From Dysgonamonadaceae bacterium (GTDB taxonomy: Bacteria; Bacteroidota; Bacteroidia; Bacteroidales; Azobacteroidaceae), in the NCBI GenBank assembly GCA_031270075.1, contig JAISYG010000037.1, positions 1 to 54,990 of the forward strand: a DNA stretch of 54,990 nucleotides. Direction: 5' to 3'. The notes beneath the pieces were generated by a model, which saw only the letters and a list, made by a program, of their open reading frames with translations, searched no databases and was not told where the DNA came from. The translations under genes were made by a program, and so were the position numbers. Positions 8,160 through 17,033 of this stretch are shown here, one piece after another. Position 1 is the first letter of the stretch; every line of letters begins with the position of its first letter.

Positions 8160-9113
8160 ATGGCGGTTATAGGAATCGATTTAGGAGGAACAAAAATCAA
8201 CGGGGCGGTTTTCGACAACGAAGGAAACCTGCTGCATCAGACGGCGCATTTGCTGGAAAACAGAAAAGGCGCCGAAGTGGGGCGGTTGGTTATCCATACC
8301 ATTCGCGAACTGTTGCAAACCACCGCTGCCTGTAATGTACAGGCTATTGGAATTTGTGTTCCGGGCATCAGCGATACGAAAACCGGCCGTGTGTGGGCGC
8401 CGAATATTCCCGGTTGGGAAAGTTATCCGTTGCAGGAAGAGGTCGAAAATGTATTGACTGATCCGTCTGTTTGGGTAGAGATTGCCGGCGACCGCAGTTG
8501 CTATATTTTAGGGGAAACATGGAAAGGCGCGGCCAAAGGCGCTCAGGATGCTCTTTTTATCGCGGTTGGCACCGGTATTGGTATCGGAATTTTAGCGAAT
8601 GGACGGATATTGGAAGGTCATGCCGGTATTTCCGGTGCAGCGGGTTGGTTGGCCTTAGATACTCTATATGAAGAAGATTATGTGCAATACGGTTGTTTTG
8701 AAAGCCATGCGTCGGGAAACGGCATTGCCCGTTGCGCTCAACGCCTGTTGAAAGACGACTCCTTATTAGATAAGAGTATTCTCCGAGAGTATCCGGTCGA
8801 GAAGATAACGGCTCACGAAGTATTCGATGCCTGGGCAAAGAGCGATCCGTTGGCGGTGCGTGTGATCGAACGGGCTATTCAATTGTGGGGAATGGCAGCG
8901 GCCAATATGGTGAGCCTGTTTAATCCCGAAATGATTGTTTGGGGTGGAGGAGTGTTCGGACCGGCAGCGCAACTGCTCGATCGCATCTACGAAGAAGCCT
9001 GCCGCTGGGCGCAACCGATTGCCATAAAGCAAGTACGCTTTGAAGTTTCGCAGTTGAGCGGCGATGCCGGATTGTACGGTGCGGGACGTTTGGCTTTAAT
9101 GAGTGTGGAATAA
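8160..9113 (+). CDS. ROK family protein, probable amino-sugar kinase (divergent)
   Basis: ROK proteins phosphorylate sugars such as glucose, GlcNAc or ManNAc. The 317-aa product opens with the phosphate-binding motif GIDLGGTK at 5-12 and has the second ATP loop GTGIGIGI at 137-144. The family's catalytic Asp lies in NDANxxALGE; here it is GDRSCYILGE with Asp111 kept. The family's AGExGH segment is SGAAGW, so the Glu is Ala160 and the zinc His is Trp163. The zinc cysteine cluster CxCGxxGCxE is reduced to YGCFE with only Cys179. It is therefore a zinc-less ROK and substrate or even activity may differ. There is no N-terminal helix-turn-helix, so it is not a ROK repressor. First gene of the plus arm. 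Confidence 0.82.
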   Translation: MAVIGIDLGGTKINGAVFDNEGNLLHQTAHLLENRKGAEVGRLVIHTIRELLQTTAACNVQAIGICVPGISDTKTGRVWAPNIPGWESYPLQEEVENVLTDPSVWVEIAGDRSCYILGETWKGAAKGAQDALFIAVGTGIGIGILANGRILEGHAGISGAAGWLALDTLYEEDYVQYGCFESHASGNGIARCAQRLLKDDSLLDKSILREYPVEKITAHEVFDAWAKSDPLAVRVIERAIQLWGMAAANMVSLFNPEMIVWGGGVFGPAAQLLDRIYEEACRWAQPIAIKQVRFEVSQLSGDAGLYGAGRLALMSVE

Positions 9114-9126
9114 AAACAGATATAAT

Positions 9127-10260
9127 ATGAATAACGAGTATAATAAAACCTTGGTTTTTATAGCCGGTTGTGCGGGATTGGCTTTCTTTGGGGTGGCGAT
9201 GTTGGCCCTGGGGCCTGTTCTCTCGCATTTGGGTGAAGGCGCTAACGCCTTACCGGCTACTTTGTCTATCGGGATTATTATCGGTACGCTTATCTTTGGC
9301 CCGGTAGTGGACAAATTCGGTTATAAAGGATTACTGATTGCAGGTTCTCTGTTGACTTTATGCGGGATTCAGGGTCTGGCTTGTCTAACGGCTATGCCGC
9401 TTTTGCATCTATCCATGTTGATGTTGGGCATCGGCGGCGGTATTCTCAACGGCGAAACCAATGCTTTGGTGGCGGAAATTTACGACGACCAGACGCGCGG
9501 CGGACGATTGAGCGTGCTCGGCGCTTTCTACTGTATCGGCGCACTGCTGTGGACGTTATTGAATTATTTCATCAAAGACAACTACACTTTGCCGCTCAAT
9601 ATTATATCGGCGCTCATGGTGGTGGTTATCGTCTTTTTTATAGGGATACGCTTCCCTCAGCCGAAACCGAATAATACGGTATCTGTTTCAAAAACCCTGG
9701 GCTTACTGAAATATCCGGCTTTGATTCTGTTTGCTTTCCTGCTGTTTTTCCAAAGTGGGTTTGAAGGCATTACCGGCAATTTCACCATCCGGTTTTTAGA
9801 GAACACACACCATACGACTGCCGGTGCAGCAACCCTTTCCCTGACCTGGTTCACGATCGGAATGCTCACCGGACGTTTGCCTATGGGCTATCTGATAAAA
9901 AAATGGGGTGGCAGCACAACGCTTTACCTCTATCTGTGTGTGGCTTTGGCCGGTGTAGCGCTCCTGTATTTTGCTCCTTCCATAGGATATGTCTATGCGG
10001 CTACTGCGTTCATTGGCTTTGGCGTAGGCGCAACCTATCCTGTAGTGTTCAATTACCTCGGCGGCGCGTTCAAAGAATTGTCGGGGACGGTGTTTTCCAT
10101 TGCCATTTTTATCGGATTGTGCGGCCAGTTCACTTTTAATAAAGGCATCGGACTGTTGTTCGATAAATCGCAGTTCGATTATTTTCCCATCGCATTGGCT
10201 TTCGCCGTCGGGATGATGCTGGTTCTGTTGCCGCTGGCCAAACGGAAACTTAAAAAATAA
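9127..10260 (+). CDS. MFS transporter, inner-membrane sugar importer
   Basis: The 377-aa protein has about 12 hydrophobic membrane segments with an MFS layout; FGPVVDKFGYKGLL resembles the family's loop 2-3 motif (GxxxDrxGrr). It is probably the inner-membrane uptake system for the sugar released by GH18 and GH9, coupled to the ROK protein 14 bases upstream. The ATG at 9127 is preferred, because the longer reading from 9103 would begin inside the ROK gene. The substrate is inferred from context only. Confidence 0.85.
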   Translation: MNNEYNKTLVFIAGCAGLAFFGVAMLALGPVLSHLGEGANALPATLSIGIIIGTLIFGPVVDKFGYKGLLIAGSLLTLCGIQGLACLTAMPLLHLSMLMLGIGGGILNGETNALVAEIYDDQTRGGRLSVLGAFYCIGALLWTLLNYFIKDNYTLPLNIISALMVVVIVFFIGIRFPQPKPNNTVSVSKTLGLLKYPALILFAFLLFFQSGFEGITGNFTIRFLENTHHTTAGAATLSLTWFTIGMLTGRLPMGYLIKKWGGSTTLYLYLCVALAGVALLYFAPSIGYVYAATAFIGFGVGATYPVVFNYLGGAFKELSGTVFSIAIFIGLCGQFTFNKGIGLLFDKSQFDYFPIALAFAVGMMLVLLPLAKRKLKK

Positions 10261-10302
10261 TACAATTACAATTAATAATTTATCAATTAAAAGATTCAAA
10301 AA

Positions 10303-11064
10303 ATGTTAGCATTAGAGTGGTTGGCAAATGCCCGTGGCATTATGCAGAAAATCGAAGAAACACAGTTGGAAAACATCCGGGCGGCCGCAACAGCAATGGC
10401 GGATAGCATCGAAAAAAATCATTGGGTACATACCTTTGGTTGCGGTCATGCCACGATTCCCGTAGAAGAAATGTATCCCCGTATCGGCGGATTCGTCGGC
10501 TTTCATCCCATCGTGGAACTTCCGATGACGTTCTTCACCGGCATTACCGGGCAAATGGGTATCCACCAGTTTTTGTTCCTCGAACGGGCAGAAGGTTACG
10601 GAAACGCCATCATGAAAAACTATCACTTTGAAAAAGAAGACTGTATCTGGATTTTCTCGCACACCGGCATCAACAATGTAAATATCGACGTAGCACTGAA
10701 AGCAAAAGAACTGGGAATGAAAGTCATCGTGTACGGTTCGGCCGCCGAAGCCAAAGGCAAAACCACCCGTCATCCGAGCGGTAAAACCATCTTCGAAATA
10801 GCGGATATCGTAGTCGATTCCTGCGTTCCCGTGGTCGATGCTTCGGTAGTATTAAAAAACCATCAGGACAAAATCGGACCGGTATCTACCTTATCGTTCG
10901 TTACTTTGGTCTGGATGACCATTACTACCTGCGCCGAAATTTTGGCCGACCGGGGAGTGAAACTCTACATCCATCCTTCGCACAACGTACCCGGCGATAC
11001 GACTGCTCACGAACGCTTAGATGCCTGTTTGGCCGAATACAAACGCCGCGTAGCTACGGTTTGA
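10303..11064 (+). CDS. SIS-domain sugar isomerase-like protein
   Basis: The 253-aa soluble protein has a SIS (sugar isomerase) fold. The N-terminal region has HTFGCGHATIPVEEM, a GCG/GGS-type phosphosugar loop with His. It is followed by IWIFSHTGINNVNIDVALKA, the SxSG-like second phosphate loop of SIS proteins. The family resembles the UPF0309 proteins. SIS enzymes act on phosphosugars (isomerases, deaminases and the MurQ etherase). Lying between the transporter and a creatininase-family hydrolase, it is a candidate to act on the ROK product in place of NagB, but the reaction is not established. Its TGA lies just ahead of the ATG of the next gene. Confidence 0.8.
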   Translation: MLALEWLANARGIMQKIEETQLENIRAAATAMADSIEKNHWVHTFGCGHATIPVEEMYPRIGGFVGFHPIVELPMTFFTGITGQMGIHQFLFLERAEGYGNAIMKNYHFEKEDCIWIFSHTGINNVNIDVALKAKELGMKVIVYGSAAEAKGKTTRHPSGKTIFEIADIVVDSCVPVVDASVVLKNHQDKIGPVSTLSFVTLVWMTITTCAEILADRGVKLYIHPSHNVPGDTTAHERLDACLAEYKRRVATV

Positions 11065-11069
11065 AGAAC

Positions 11070-11840
11070 ATGAAAGCGCACAACGACAATAAACCCATCG
11101 ATTTGCAGGTAGCTACCTGGGGCGATGTAAAAGCGGGCGGCTATTCGTTCGCCGTCTTGCCCTGGGGCGCTACGGAGCCGCACAATTATCATTTGCCGTA
11201 TCTCACCGACGGATATATTGCGCACGATATTGCGGTCGATTCGGTCGCCAAAGCGCAAGCCCGCTATGGAGTCCGGGGGATGATATTCCCCCCGATTCCC
11301 CTCGGAGCGCAAAACCCGGGTCAGAAAGAATTGCCGTTTTGCATTCATGCACGCTACGAAACCCAACGGATGGTGCTGACCGATATTGTCGATTCGCTTC
11401 AAATGCAAGGCATCCGTCTGCTGATTCTGGTAAACGGACACGGAGGAAACAGCTTCAAACCCATGATACGCGACCTGACGTTCGACTATCCCGCCATGAC
11501 CATCGTTTCCGTCGACTGGTTTGCCATCGAACCGCAAAAGGCTTACTTCGAAAACTTCGACGACCATGCCGGCGAGATGGAAACATCGGTCATGCTGCAT
11601 TATCACCCCGAACTGGTTCGGATGGAACAGGCCGGCGACGGCGCTTCCACGCCCTTCAATATCGACGGCTTAAACAACAAGGTGGGCTGGATTCCTCGCC
11701 GGTGGGACCGGACAACAAACGATACCGGCGTCGGCGACCCCCGCAAAGCAACGGCCGAAAAGGGCAAACGCTACGTCGAAGCCGTTACGGATAAAATAGC
11801 TCAATTGATGAGCGATTTGCTAACTCAGAGTATTTATTAA
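11070..11840 (+). CDS. Creatininase-family metal-dependent amidohydrolase
   Basis: The 256-aa protein has the metal-binding motifs of the creatininase fold: GATEPHNYHLPYLTD near residue 35 (Glu, His and Asp ligands), NGHGGN near residue 126, and HAGEMETS further on. Members open or close amide bonds in small cyclic or amino compounds (creatinine, formamides, mycofactocin or riboflavin precursors). In this sugar operon the likely substrate is an amide on an amino sugar. Deacetylation of GlcNAc-6-phosphate in place of NagA is a guess. The ATG at 11070 is chosen; a TTG at 11061 overlapping the SIS stop is possible. Confidence 0.85.
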   Translation: MKAHNDNKPIDLQVATWGDVKAGGYSFAVLPWGATEPHNYHLPYLTDGYIAHDIAVDSVAKAQARYGVRGMIFPPIPLGAQNPGQKELPFCIHARYETQRMVLTDIVDSLQMQGIRLLILVNGHGGNSFKPMIRDLTFDYPAMTIVSVDWFAIEPQKAYFENFDDHAGEMETSVMLHYHPELVRMEQAGDGASTPFNIDGLNNKVGWIPRRWDRTTNDTGVGDPRKATAEKGKRYVEAVTDKIAQLMSDLLTQSIY

Positions 11841-11853
11841 AATGTATAGTACC

Positions 11854-13650
11854 ATGAAAAAAACAAGTGTATTACTCTTCATGATTGTCTGTTCGCTGTC
11901 CGTTTCGGGACAAAACAACTCCTGGATACGGATCAATCAGGTCGGATATTTGCCCCAAGACGTCAAAGTGGCTGTTTTTATTTCCGAAAACTCCGGTAAA
12001 GGCACAGCGTTCCGGGTGAAAGAAGCAACAACCAACAGCATCGTATTCAAAGGCGAAGGGCTTGCCGCCAATGCCGGACGCTGGGGAATGAAACAGGCCT
12101 TGCGCCTCAACTTTTCCGCCTTGAAAACCAGCGGGAACTATTATATCGAATGCAACGGGGCACAATCGCCCGTTTTCGTCGTCGGCCCGGACGTGTATGA
12201 TGGCGCTGCCGACTTCATCCTGAATTACATGCGCCAGCAGCAATGCGGCTACAACCCCTATCTCGACACCGTATGCCACCAGCACGACGGGTATATTGTG
12301 GATCATCCCACGCTGACCGGTCAGAAAATTGACGTGCGCGGCGGCTGGCACGATGCCTCCGATTACCTGCAATACCTCACCACTTCGGCCAATGCGGTTT
12401 TCCAGATGCTTTTCGCCTGGCAGCAAACGCCGGATACAGCCATTTATAAAGACCGCTACGACGCCCTGGGACGCGCGGGCGCCAACAACATCCCCGACAT
12501 CCTGGATCAGGCCCGCTGGGGTTTGGATTGGATGATTCGCATGAATCCCGATTCGGGATTGATGTTTAATCAAATAGCCGACGACCGCGACCATGCCAAT
12601 TTCCGCAACCCGGCGCGCGACCAGGTCGATTACGGTTACGGCCCGGGATTGGGACGTCCGGTCTATCCCATTACCGGCGCTCCCCAAGGATTACGACAGC
12701 ATAAAAACCGCTCCACCGGCGTATCGTCTTCGGCGGCCAAATACGCATCCGATTTTGCCTTGGGCGCTGCTGTTTTTAAAGAGATAGACCCGGCCTTTGC
12801 ACAGGTTTTGCAAGCAAAGACCTCGCCCGCGTACGAATACGCCGAAGCCCTTCCGGGAAACAACCAGACGGCCTGCACGGTTTCGCCCTATTTTTATGAA
12901 GAAGATAACTGGGTAGATGATGTGGAATTAGCCGCTGCCACTCAATACAGCCTGACTCCATCGGCCTTCTGGCTGAAAAAAGCCGATTACTGGGGACAAC
13001 TCGAAGAAATAACACCCTGGATGGAACTCGGACGCGCCCGCCACTATCAGTTTTATCCTTTTGTCAACCTTGGACATTATTATTTAGCCCAGTCGACCGA
13101 TCCGGCGATTAGCGCCAAATACAAAGACTTTATGAAGCGAGGCTTGGCGGTGATTAAAAAACGGGCGGACGAAACCGGCGATCCTTTCCTGAACGGCATC
13201 CCCTTTATCTGGTGCTCGAACAACCTGACGGTGGGAGCGCTCACCCAGGCCATGCTCTACCACGAAGTATCGGGCGACGGCGCTTTCCTCGAAATGGAAG
13301 CCGCCCTGCGCGACTGGCTCCTGGGCTGCAACCCTTGGGGAACGTCCATGATTTGCGGCTATCCTTCGCACGGCGATTTTCCCAGTCGCCCCCATTCGTA
13401 TATTTCGGAAATGCTACACGAAGTGCCTGCCGGCGGCTTAATCGACGGCCCGATCTACAAACACATTTACGAATCGCTCCTGGGCATCCATCTGCAATAC
13501 GAAGACAGCTACGCCCCCTTCCAGTTCGGGGCGGCGGTATATCACGACGATCCGGGCGATTATTCTTCCAACGAGCCTACGATGGATGGAACGGCGAGTT
13601 TAAGTTATTTCCTTTCTGCTATGCAGAAACGGGGAAAGAAGGGCGAATAG
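11854..13650 (+). CDS. GH9 family glycoside hydrolase with N-terminal Ig-like domain
   Basis: GH9 enzymes include endoglucanases and exo-beta-glucosaminidases acting on chitosan or chitobiose. The 598-aa exported protein has a signal peptide (about 1-20), a CelD-type Ig domain (about 23-110) beginning IRINQVGYLP, then the (alpha/alpha)6 catalytic domain. The base motif DAGD appears as DASD at 167-170. The His region PSRPHSY follows NPWGTSM. The acid Glu is Glu574 in SSNEPTMDGTASL. Start chosen at 11854, as MKKTSVLLF gives a clean signal; an ATG four codons earlier is possible. As last gene in an operon with sugar kinase and importer and opposite GH18, an exo-acting glucosaminidase role is more likely than cellulase, but this is inference. 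Confidence 0.87.
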   Translation: MKKTSVLLFMIVCSLSVSGQNNSWIRINQVGYLPQDVKVAVFISENSGKGTAFRVKEATTNSIVFKGEGLAANAGRWGMKQALRLNFSALKTSGNYYIECNGAQSPVFVVGPDVYDGAADFILNYMRQQQCGYNPYLDTVCHQHDGYIVDHPTLTGQKIDVRGGWHDASDYLQYLTTSANAVFQMLFAWQQTPDTAIYKDRYDALGRAGANNIPDILDQARWGLDWMIRMNPDSGLMFNQIADDRDHANFRNPARDQVDYGYGPGLGRPVYPITGAPQGLRQHKNRSTGVSSSAAKYASDFALGAAVFKEIDPAFAQVLQAKTSPAYEYAEALPGNNQTACTVSPYFYEEDNWVDDVELAAATQYSLTPSAFWLKKADYWGQLEEITPWMELGRARHYQFYPFVNLGHYYLAQSTDPAISAKYKDFMKRGLAVIKKRADETGDPFLNGIPFIWCSNNLTVGALTQAMLYHEVSGDGAFLEMEAALRDWLLGCNPWGTSMICGYPSHGDFPSRPHSYISEMLHEVPAGGLIDGPIYKHIYESLLGIHLQYEDSYAPFQFGAAVYHDDPGDYSSNEPTMDGTASLSYFLSAMQKRGKKGE

Positions 13651-13696
13651 ATACGGGTATACGCGACACAGGTCGATTTCCCCTCGGTAGATTCCC

Positions 13697-13731
13697 AAAC
13701 ACTCGCTTCCGTCTGCCGCAAGCGAGTGTTT
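13697..13731. terminator. Hairpin between convergent GH9 and murB genes
   Basis: A perfect 12-bp stem, AAACACTCGCTT (13697-13708) with AAGCGAGTGTTT (13720-13731), has an 11-base loop. It lies between convergent genes and ends in only TTT on either side, so termination is plausible but not strong. Confidence 0.5.
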
Positions 13732-13818
13732 CCGAAAGTCCCAACGAGGGCTGGGAGCTATTTTCATCTGACAGAGGCAAGCAGGCCGGACGGACAGGTT
13801 CCTATTCCTTTCTTTGCT

Positions 13819-14832
13819 TCAAGCAACCGAATAAACCTCCGGCCGCAACTCAATCCCGAAATTTTCCTGCACCGACCGGCGGACAGCTTCCGCCAACAGG
13901 GCAATATCCGTCCCGGTAGCATGATTTTGATTCACTATCACCAGCGGCTGCTTTGTACTGACCGCCGCACCGCCCAATGTTTTTCCTTTCAATCCGCATT
14001 GTTCAATCAGCCAGGCGGCCGGAATCTTGACGACTTTATCATCAACCGGATAATGCGGCATCGCCGGATACTGTTTTTTCAATGCTCCGTAATGCGCTAT
14101 GCAGATATACGGATTCATAAAAAAACTGCCGGCATTGCCTTCCACGGCCGGGTCGGGCAGTTTCTCCCTGCGGATGGAAATAATCGCCTCCCGAATCGTT
14201 TGTAAATTGATTTCCATGCCTTCCAACCGGCTTTTTACGTTGCCGTAACCCAAGATATATTCCGGTTGCTTGGATAAGCGGTAAATAACATGCGTAATAA
14301 AATACAAGCCGCAGTTGGCCTCTTCCTTGAAAAAACTGTGCCGGTAGGAATACTTACATTCTGCGTTCGTGAAAATCCGTTTTTCCCCTGTGGGAATATG
14401 ATACGTATGCACCTCCTCAATGCAATCCGAAGCCTCTACACCATAAGCGCCGATGTTTTGAAAAGCGCTCGCCCCTACTTCTCCCGGAATCAGGGAAAGA
14501 TTTTCGACACCCCCCCAACCTTTTTCGACACAAAACCTTACAAAGGCATCCCAGTCTTCCGAAGCGCCGGCTTTCAGCCAGACATGCCCATCGTTTTCCT
14601 TCCAAATGTCAATTCCCCGGATGCCGGAATGAACAATCACTCCGTTAAAATTGCCCAGGAACAACAGGTTACTCCCCTGCCCGATGTGCAGGAAAGTCTG
14701 CGACATGAAATACTCGTCGCCAAGCAATCGCTGCAAATCGGCTTCCGACTCGTACTCTACAAACCAACGGGTTTTTACATCCAGATGGAATGTATTGTGT
14801 TTCAACAAGGAATAATTTTCGATGATGCGCAT
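13819..14832 (-). CDS. murB: UDP-N-acetylenolpyruvoylglucosamine reductase MurB
   Basis: MurB reduces UDP-GlcNAc-enolpyruvate to UDP-MurNAc with FAD and NADPH, in peptidoglycan synthesis. The 337-aa protein has the FAD-binding start NTFHLDVKTRWFVEYES, GQGSNLLFL, the segment AFQNIGAYGVEASDCI, and YRHSFFKE. The catalytic Ser is in EGNAGSFFMNP, where a Cys or Ser acts as proton donor. The Tyr in the YRHSF segment and the presence of the longer C-terminal region indicate a type I MurB. It is monocistronic, with a promoter at 14858-14865, and convergent with GH9. Confidence 0.95.
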   Translation of the reverse strand: MRIIENYSLLKHNTFHLDVKTRWFVEYESEADLQRLLGDEYFMSQTFLHIGQGSNLLFLGNFNGVIVHSGIRGIDIWKENDGHVWLKAGASEDWDAFVRFCVEKGWGGVENLSLIPGEVGASAFQNIGAYGVEASDCIEEVHTYHIPTGEKRIFTNAECKYSYRHSFFKEEANCGLYFITHVIYRLSKQPEYILGYGNVKSRLEGMEINLQTIREAIISIRREKLPDPAVEGNAGSFFMNPYICIAHYGALKKQYPAMPHYPVDDKVVKIPAAWLIEQCGLKGKTLGGAAVSTKQPLVIVNQNHATGTDIALLAEAVRRSVQENFGIELRPEVYSVA

Positions 14833-14857
14833 GACTGTCGTGTTTTATTTTGGGAAA

Positions 14858-14865
14858 CAAAGATA
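14858..14865 (-). promoter_or_regulatory. -7 box of murB
   Basis: The minus strand reads TATCTTTG about 26 bases ahead of the murB start. This implies a leader of roughly 20 bases. Confidence 0.6.
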
Positions 14866-15067
14866 GCGATTATTTATTGTAGAGGCAAACGCGTGTTCCC
14901 AGGTCCGGCGCAAGGTTGCACGGGTCAACCATGCACCTTCCTTTTCATCCTTAATTTTGTCATTTGAATTTCAAGTTGTGTTTTTTTAACAAACACCGGG
15001 AAATGGCGGGTCTTCGCTCCACTATGCCCGTCCTAACAGGGAAATTGGATTTTTGAGATACCTCTTT

Positions 15068-17020
15068 TTATTTTTTGACACACCGTATGGGGAATGGCAA
15101 CGCCCTGGTGTTGGATTGTCCCGGATACACATCGATACCTGTTATTCCCAGCTCGTAAGCGTTTGTCCGAGTGCTGTGAACGGAACTACTCCAATAGTCG
15201 CCGGTATTTCGATATCTCCAGAGAGCATCATTACCAAAGGAGCGGGTCCCAGCAACCGGGAAAGAAACACCACTGTAATGAGTAACGCCGTAAATAGTAG
15301 GAGTACCCGATTTCCCATCAGCACTCCCAACAGCAGCATTACTGGGAAAGGCAGTGGCATTGTCAGCCGGCAAACGAGTCCAACCAATCGAGGTTGTACC
15401 TCCAGTACCATAACTGGCTTTCCCACTAACAGACCCAAACTCATAAGACACCGGCAACCGGTAATCGTTGTTGATGTATTGGCATATATCGCCGCGAAAA
15501 CTTTCCCACATCGCAGGCGTATTTTGGGCGGCATCACTCACAAAGGTGGTCGAACGACCGGATGGAACAGACGTTGCATAGCTGCCGTCAAAATAGGGTA
15601 TATCAGTAACAGGAGCAGCAGTATTTGCTACTATCCCTGTAAACGTAGTCCAATAGTCGACGCCACCATTCGAACTCATTGATGCCATATTCGTTTGCAT
15701 GTAACCCTGGCGGCCCTGGTCAATTGTGTATTTGGGAACGTAAATTGGAGTGCCGGTAGTCGGGTCGTCTTTGGTACCTCTAACTAATTTATCCACCAGA
15801 CTTCCGGTACCATCATCATTCGCAGGGGTCAGCATCCCCGCAATACCCACCAGCGAACCCCAACGAAACAACAACCCCTGATACATGTTATTCGCATTGT
15901 TACCCGCTTCATCGAAGGTCAGATAACCGTCGCCGGGGGTGCCGGGTGTAGCAGGTGTTGTAGTCACCCAGTAAATATTCGACCCCGCAAACTCAACCTG
16001 TTTGAAGTGAATTTTCAAATCATACTTACCATTCGGCACTAAAGCCATAGCAAATTTAGCGGTTAAGACAGGAAAGTAAGAAGTGTTAACTCCGCTTAGG
16101 CTTAAGTTTGTAAGTGTAACGGTAATGGGGTTGGTTGCATTGGTTTCGCCCGTGTAAACCGTAGTGTCTTTACTTACCCATGTCGTAGCTGTACTTGTCG
16201 TCGTATTTTTGGTAACAGTTTGGCCAGCGGAAACAACAGTAGTCCCAGTAAATGTACCATTCTGCACTTTCACACTAACCCTATGTTTCGGTTTTATTAT
16301 TACCGACACGGAGTTGATAGTCGGTGGTACACCACTCGGGTATCCGGAAGTGGCGTTCGTGGTAGCCGAAACCGTTACCTGTGAAAAGAGGTGTTGGAGT
16401 AGAATATCTACATTGTTGTCATCGTTTCCGCTAATGCGAATGGAAGGCGTACCACTTGCGCCCCACAGCAAATCATTCGTGGAAGGGTCAATGTTACTTA
16501 TTGTTTCCGAGAAACTCGGAAGTGCATTCGTCTTATTGTAGGAATAAGCTACAAATTTGTAATCGCCTATCGGAACGGCCAATGGATCCGCTACTGGTGT
16601 AATACTTTTATCGCTGTTCACCTGGTATTGGGCGGAAGCGGTGGCTGTGGTAGCCGTTGTTCCGCCTGATACTTCGTAGGCGGCTATCATCAATCGGGCA
16701 TTGGCGATAAAGCCGTCGCCACTGGCGCGGGTTGCATCTGCCGGAACAGGTTCCAACGTTGCATACATACACCAGTTGCCTTCGATGGGAACTACTACCG
16801 TTTCAGGCGCTATTGTCCCGGATGCACTGCGAAGGCTTCCGCCATCGTTATAAGGCGTTTCTTTTACTGAAAAGTTGACCGCTACCAGTTTGCCCAAACT
16901 TCTTTTGCCGTCCGGCCATTCTTTTTCACACGATGCGAGTAAAAAGATTACTGCACTCAACAACAACACAACGCTTACCGCGTAACCCGCATACCGTCTA
17001 ATGGATAATTCTGTTTTCAT
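15068..17020 (-). CDS. Fimbrillin-like lipoprotein with FISUMP-type C-terminal domain
   Basis: A probable surface or fimbria-associated adhesin. The 650-aa protein has a lipoprotein signal with lipobox LLASC near residue 30. It then has a fimbrillin-like beta domain of about 300 residues containing VRIxGNDDNNVDI-type strands and a LLQHLFSQVTV segment typical of FimA/Mfa relatives. The C-terminal domain begins LLFRWGSLVG near 400 and ends YWSSSVHS followed by FPIRCVKK, a signature of FISUMP domains (the lectin-like modules expanded in Bacteroidetes). It is preceded 13 bases upstream by a 57-aa peptide gene. Its N-terminus resembles the remnant at 142-504 and the protein at 32012-33592. Confidence 0.8.
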   Translation of the reverse strand: MKTELSIRRYAGYAVSVVLLLSAVIFLLASCEKEWPDGKRSLGKLVAVNFSVKETPYNDGGSLRSASGTIAPETVVVPIEGNWCMYATLEPVPADATRASGDGFIANARLMIAAYEVSGGTTATTATASAQYQVNSDKSITPVADPLAVPIGDYKFVAYSYNKTNALPSFSETISNIDPSTNDLLWGASGTPSIRISGNDDNNVDILLQHLFSQVTVSATTNATSGYPSGVPPTINSVSVIIKPKHRVSVKVQNGTFTGTTVVSAGQTVTKNTTTSTATTWVSKDTTVYTGETNATNPITVTLTNLSLSGVNTSYFPVLTAKFAMALVPNGKYDLKIHFKQVEFAGSNIYWVTTTPATPGTPGDGYLTFDEAGNNANNMYQGLLFRWGSLVGIAGMLTPANDDGTGSLVDKLVRGTKDDPTTGTPIYVPKYTIDQGRQGYMQTNMASMSSNGGVDYWTTFTGIVANTAAPVTDIPYFDGSYATSVPSGRSTTFVSDAAQNTPAMWESFRGDICQYINNDYRLPVSYEFGSVSGKASYGTGGTTSIGWTRLPADNATAFPSNAAVGSADGKSGTPTIYGVTHYSGVSFPVAGTRSFGNDALWRYRNTGDYWSSSVHSTRTNAYELGITGIDVYPGQSNTRALPFPIRCVKK

Positions 17021-17033
17021 GCGGTTTTTCTGT

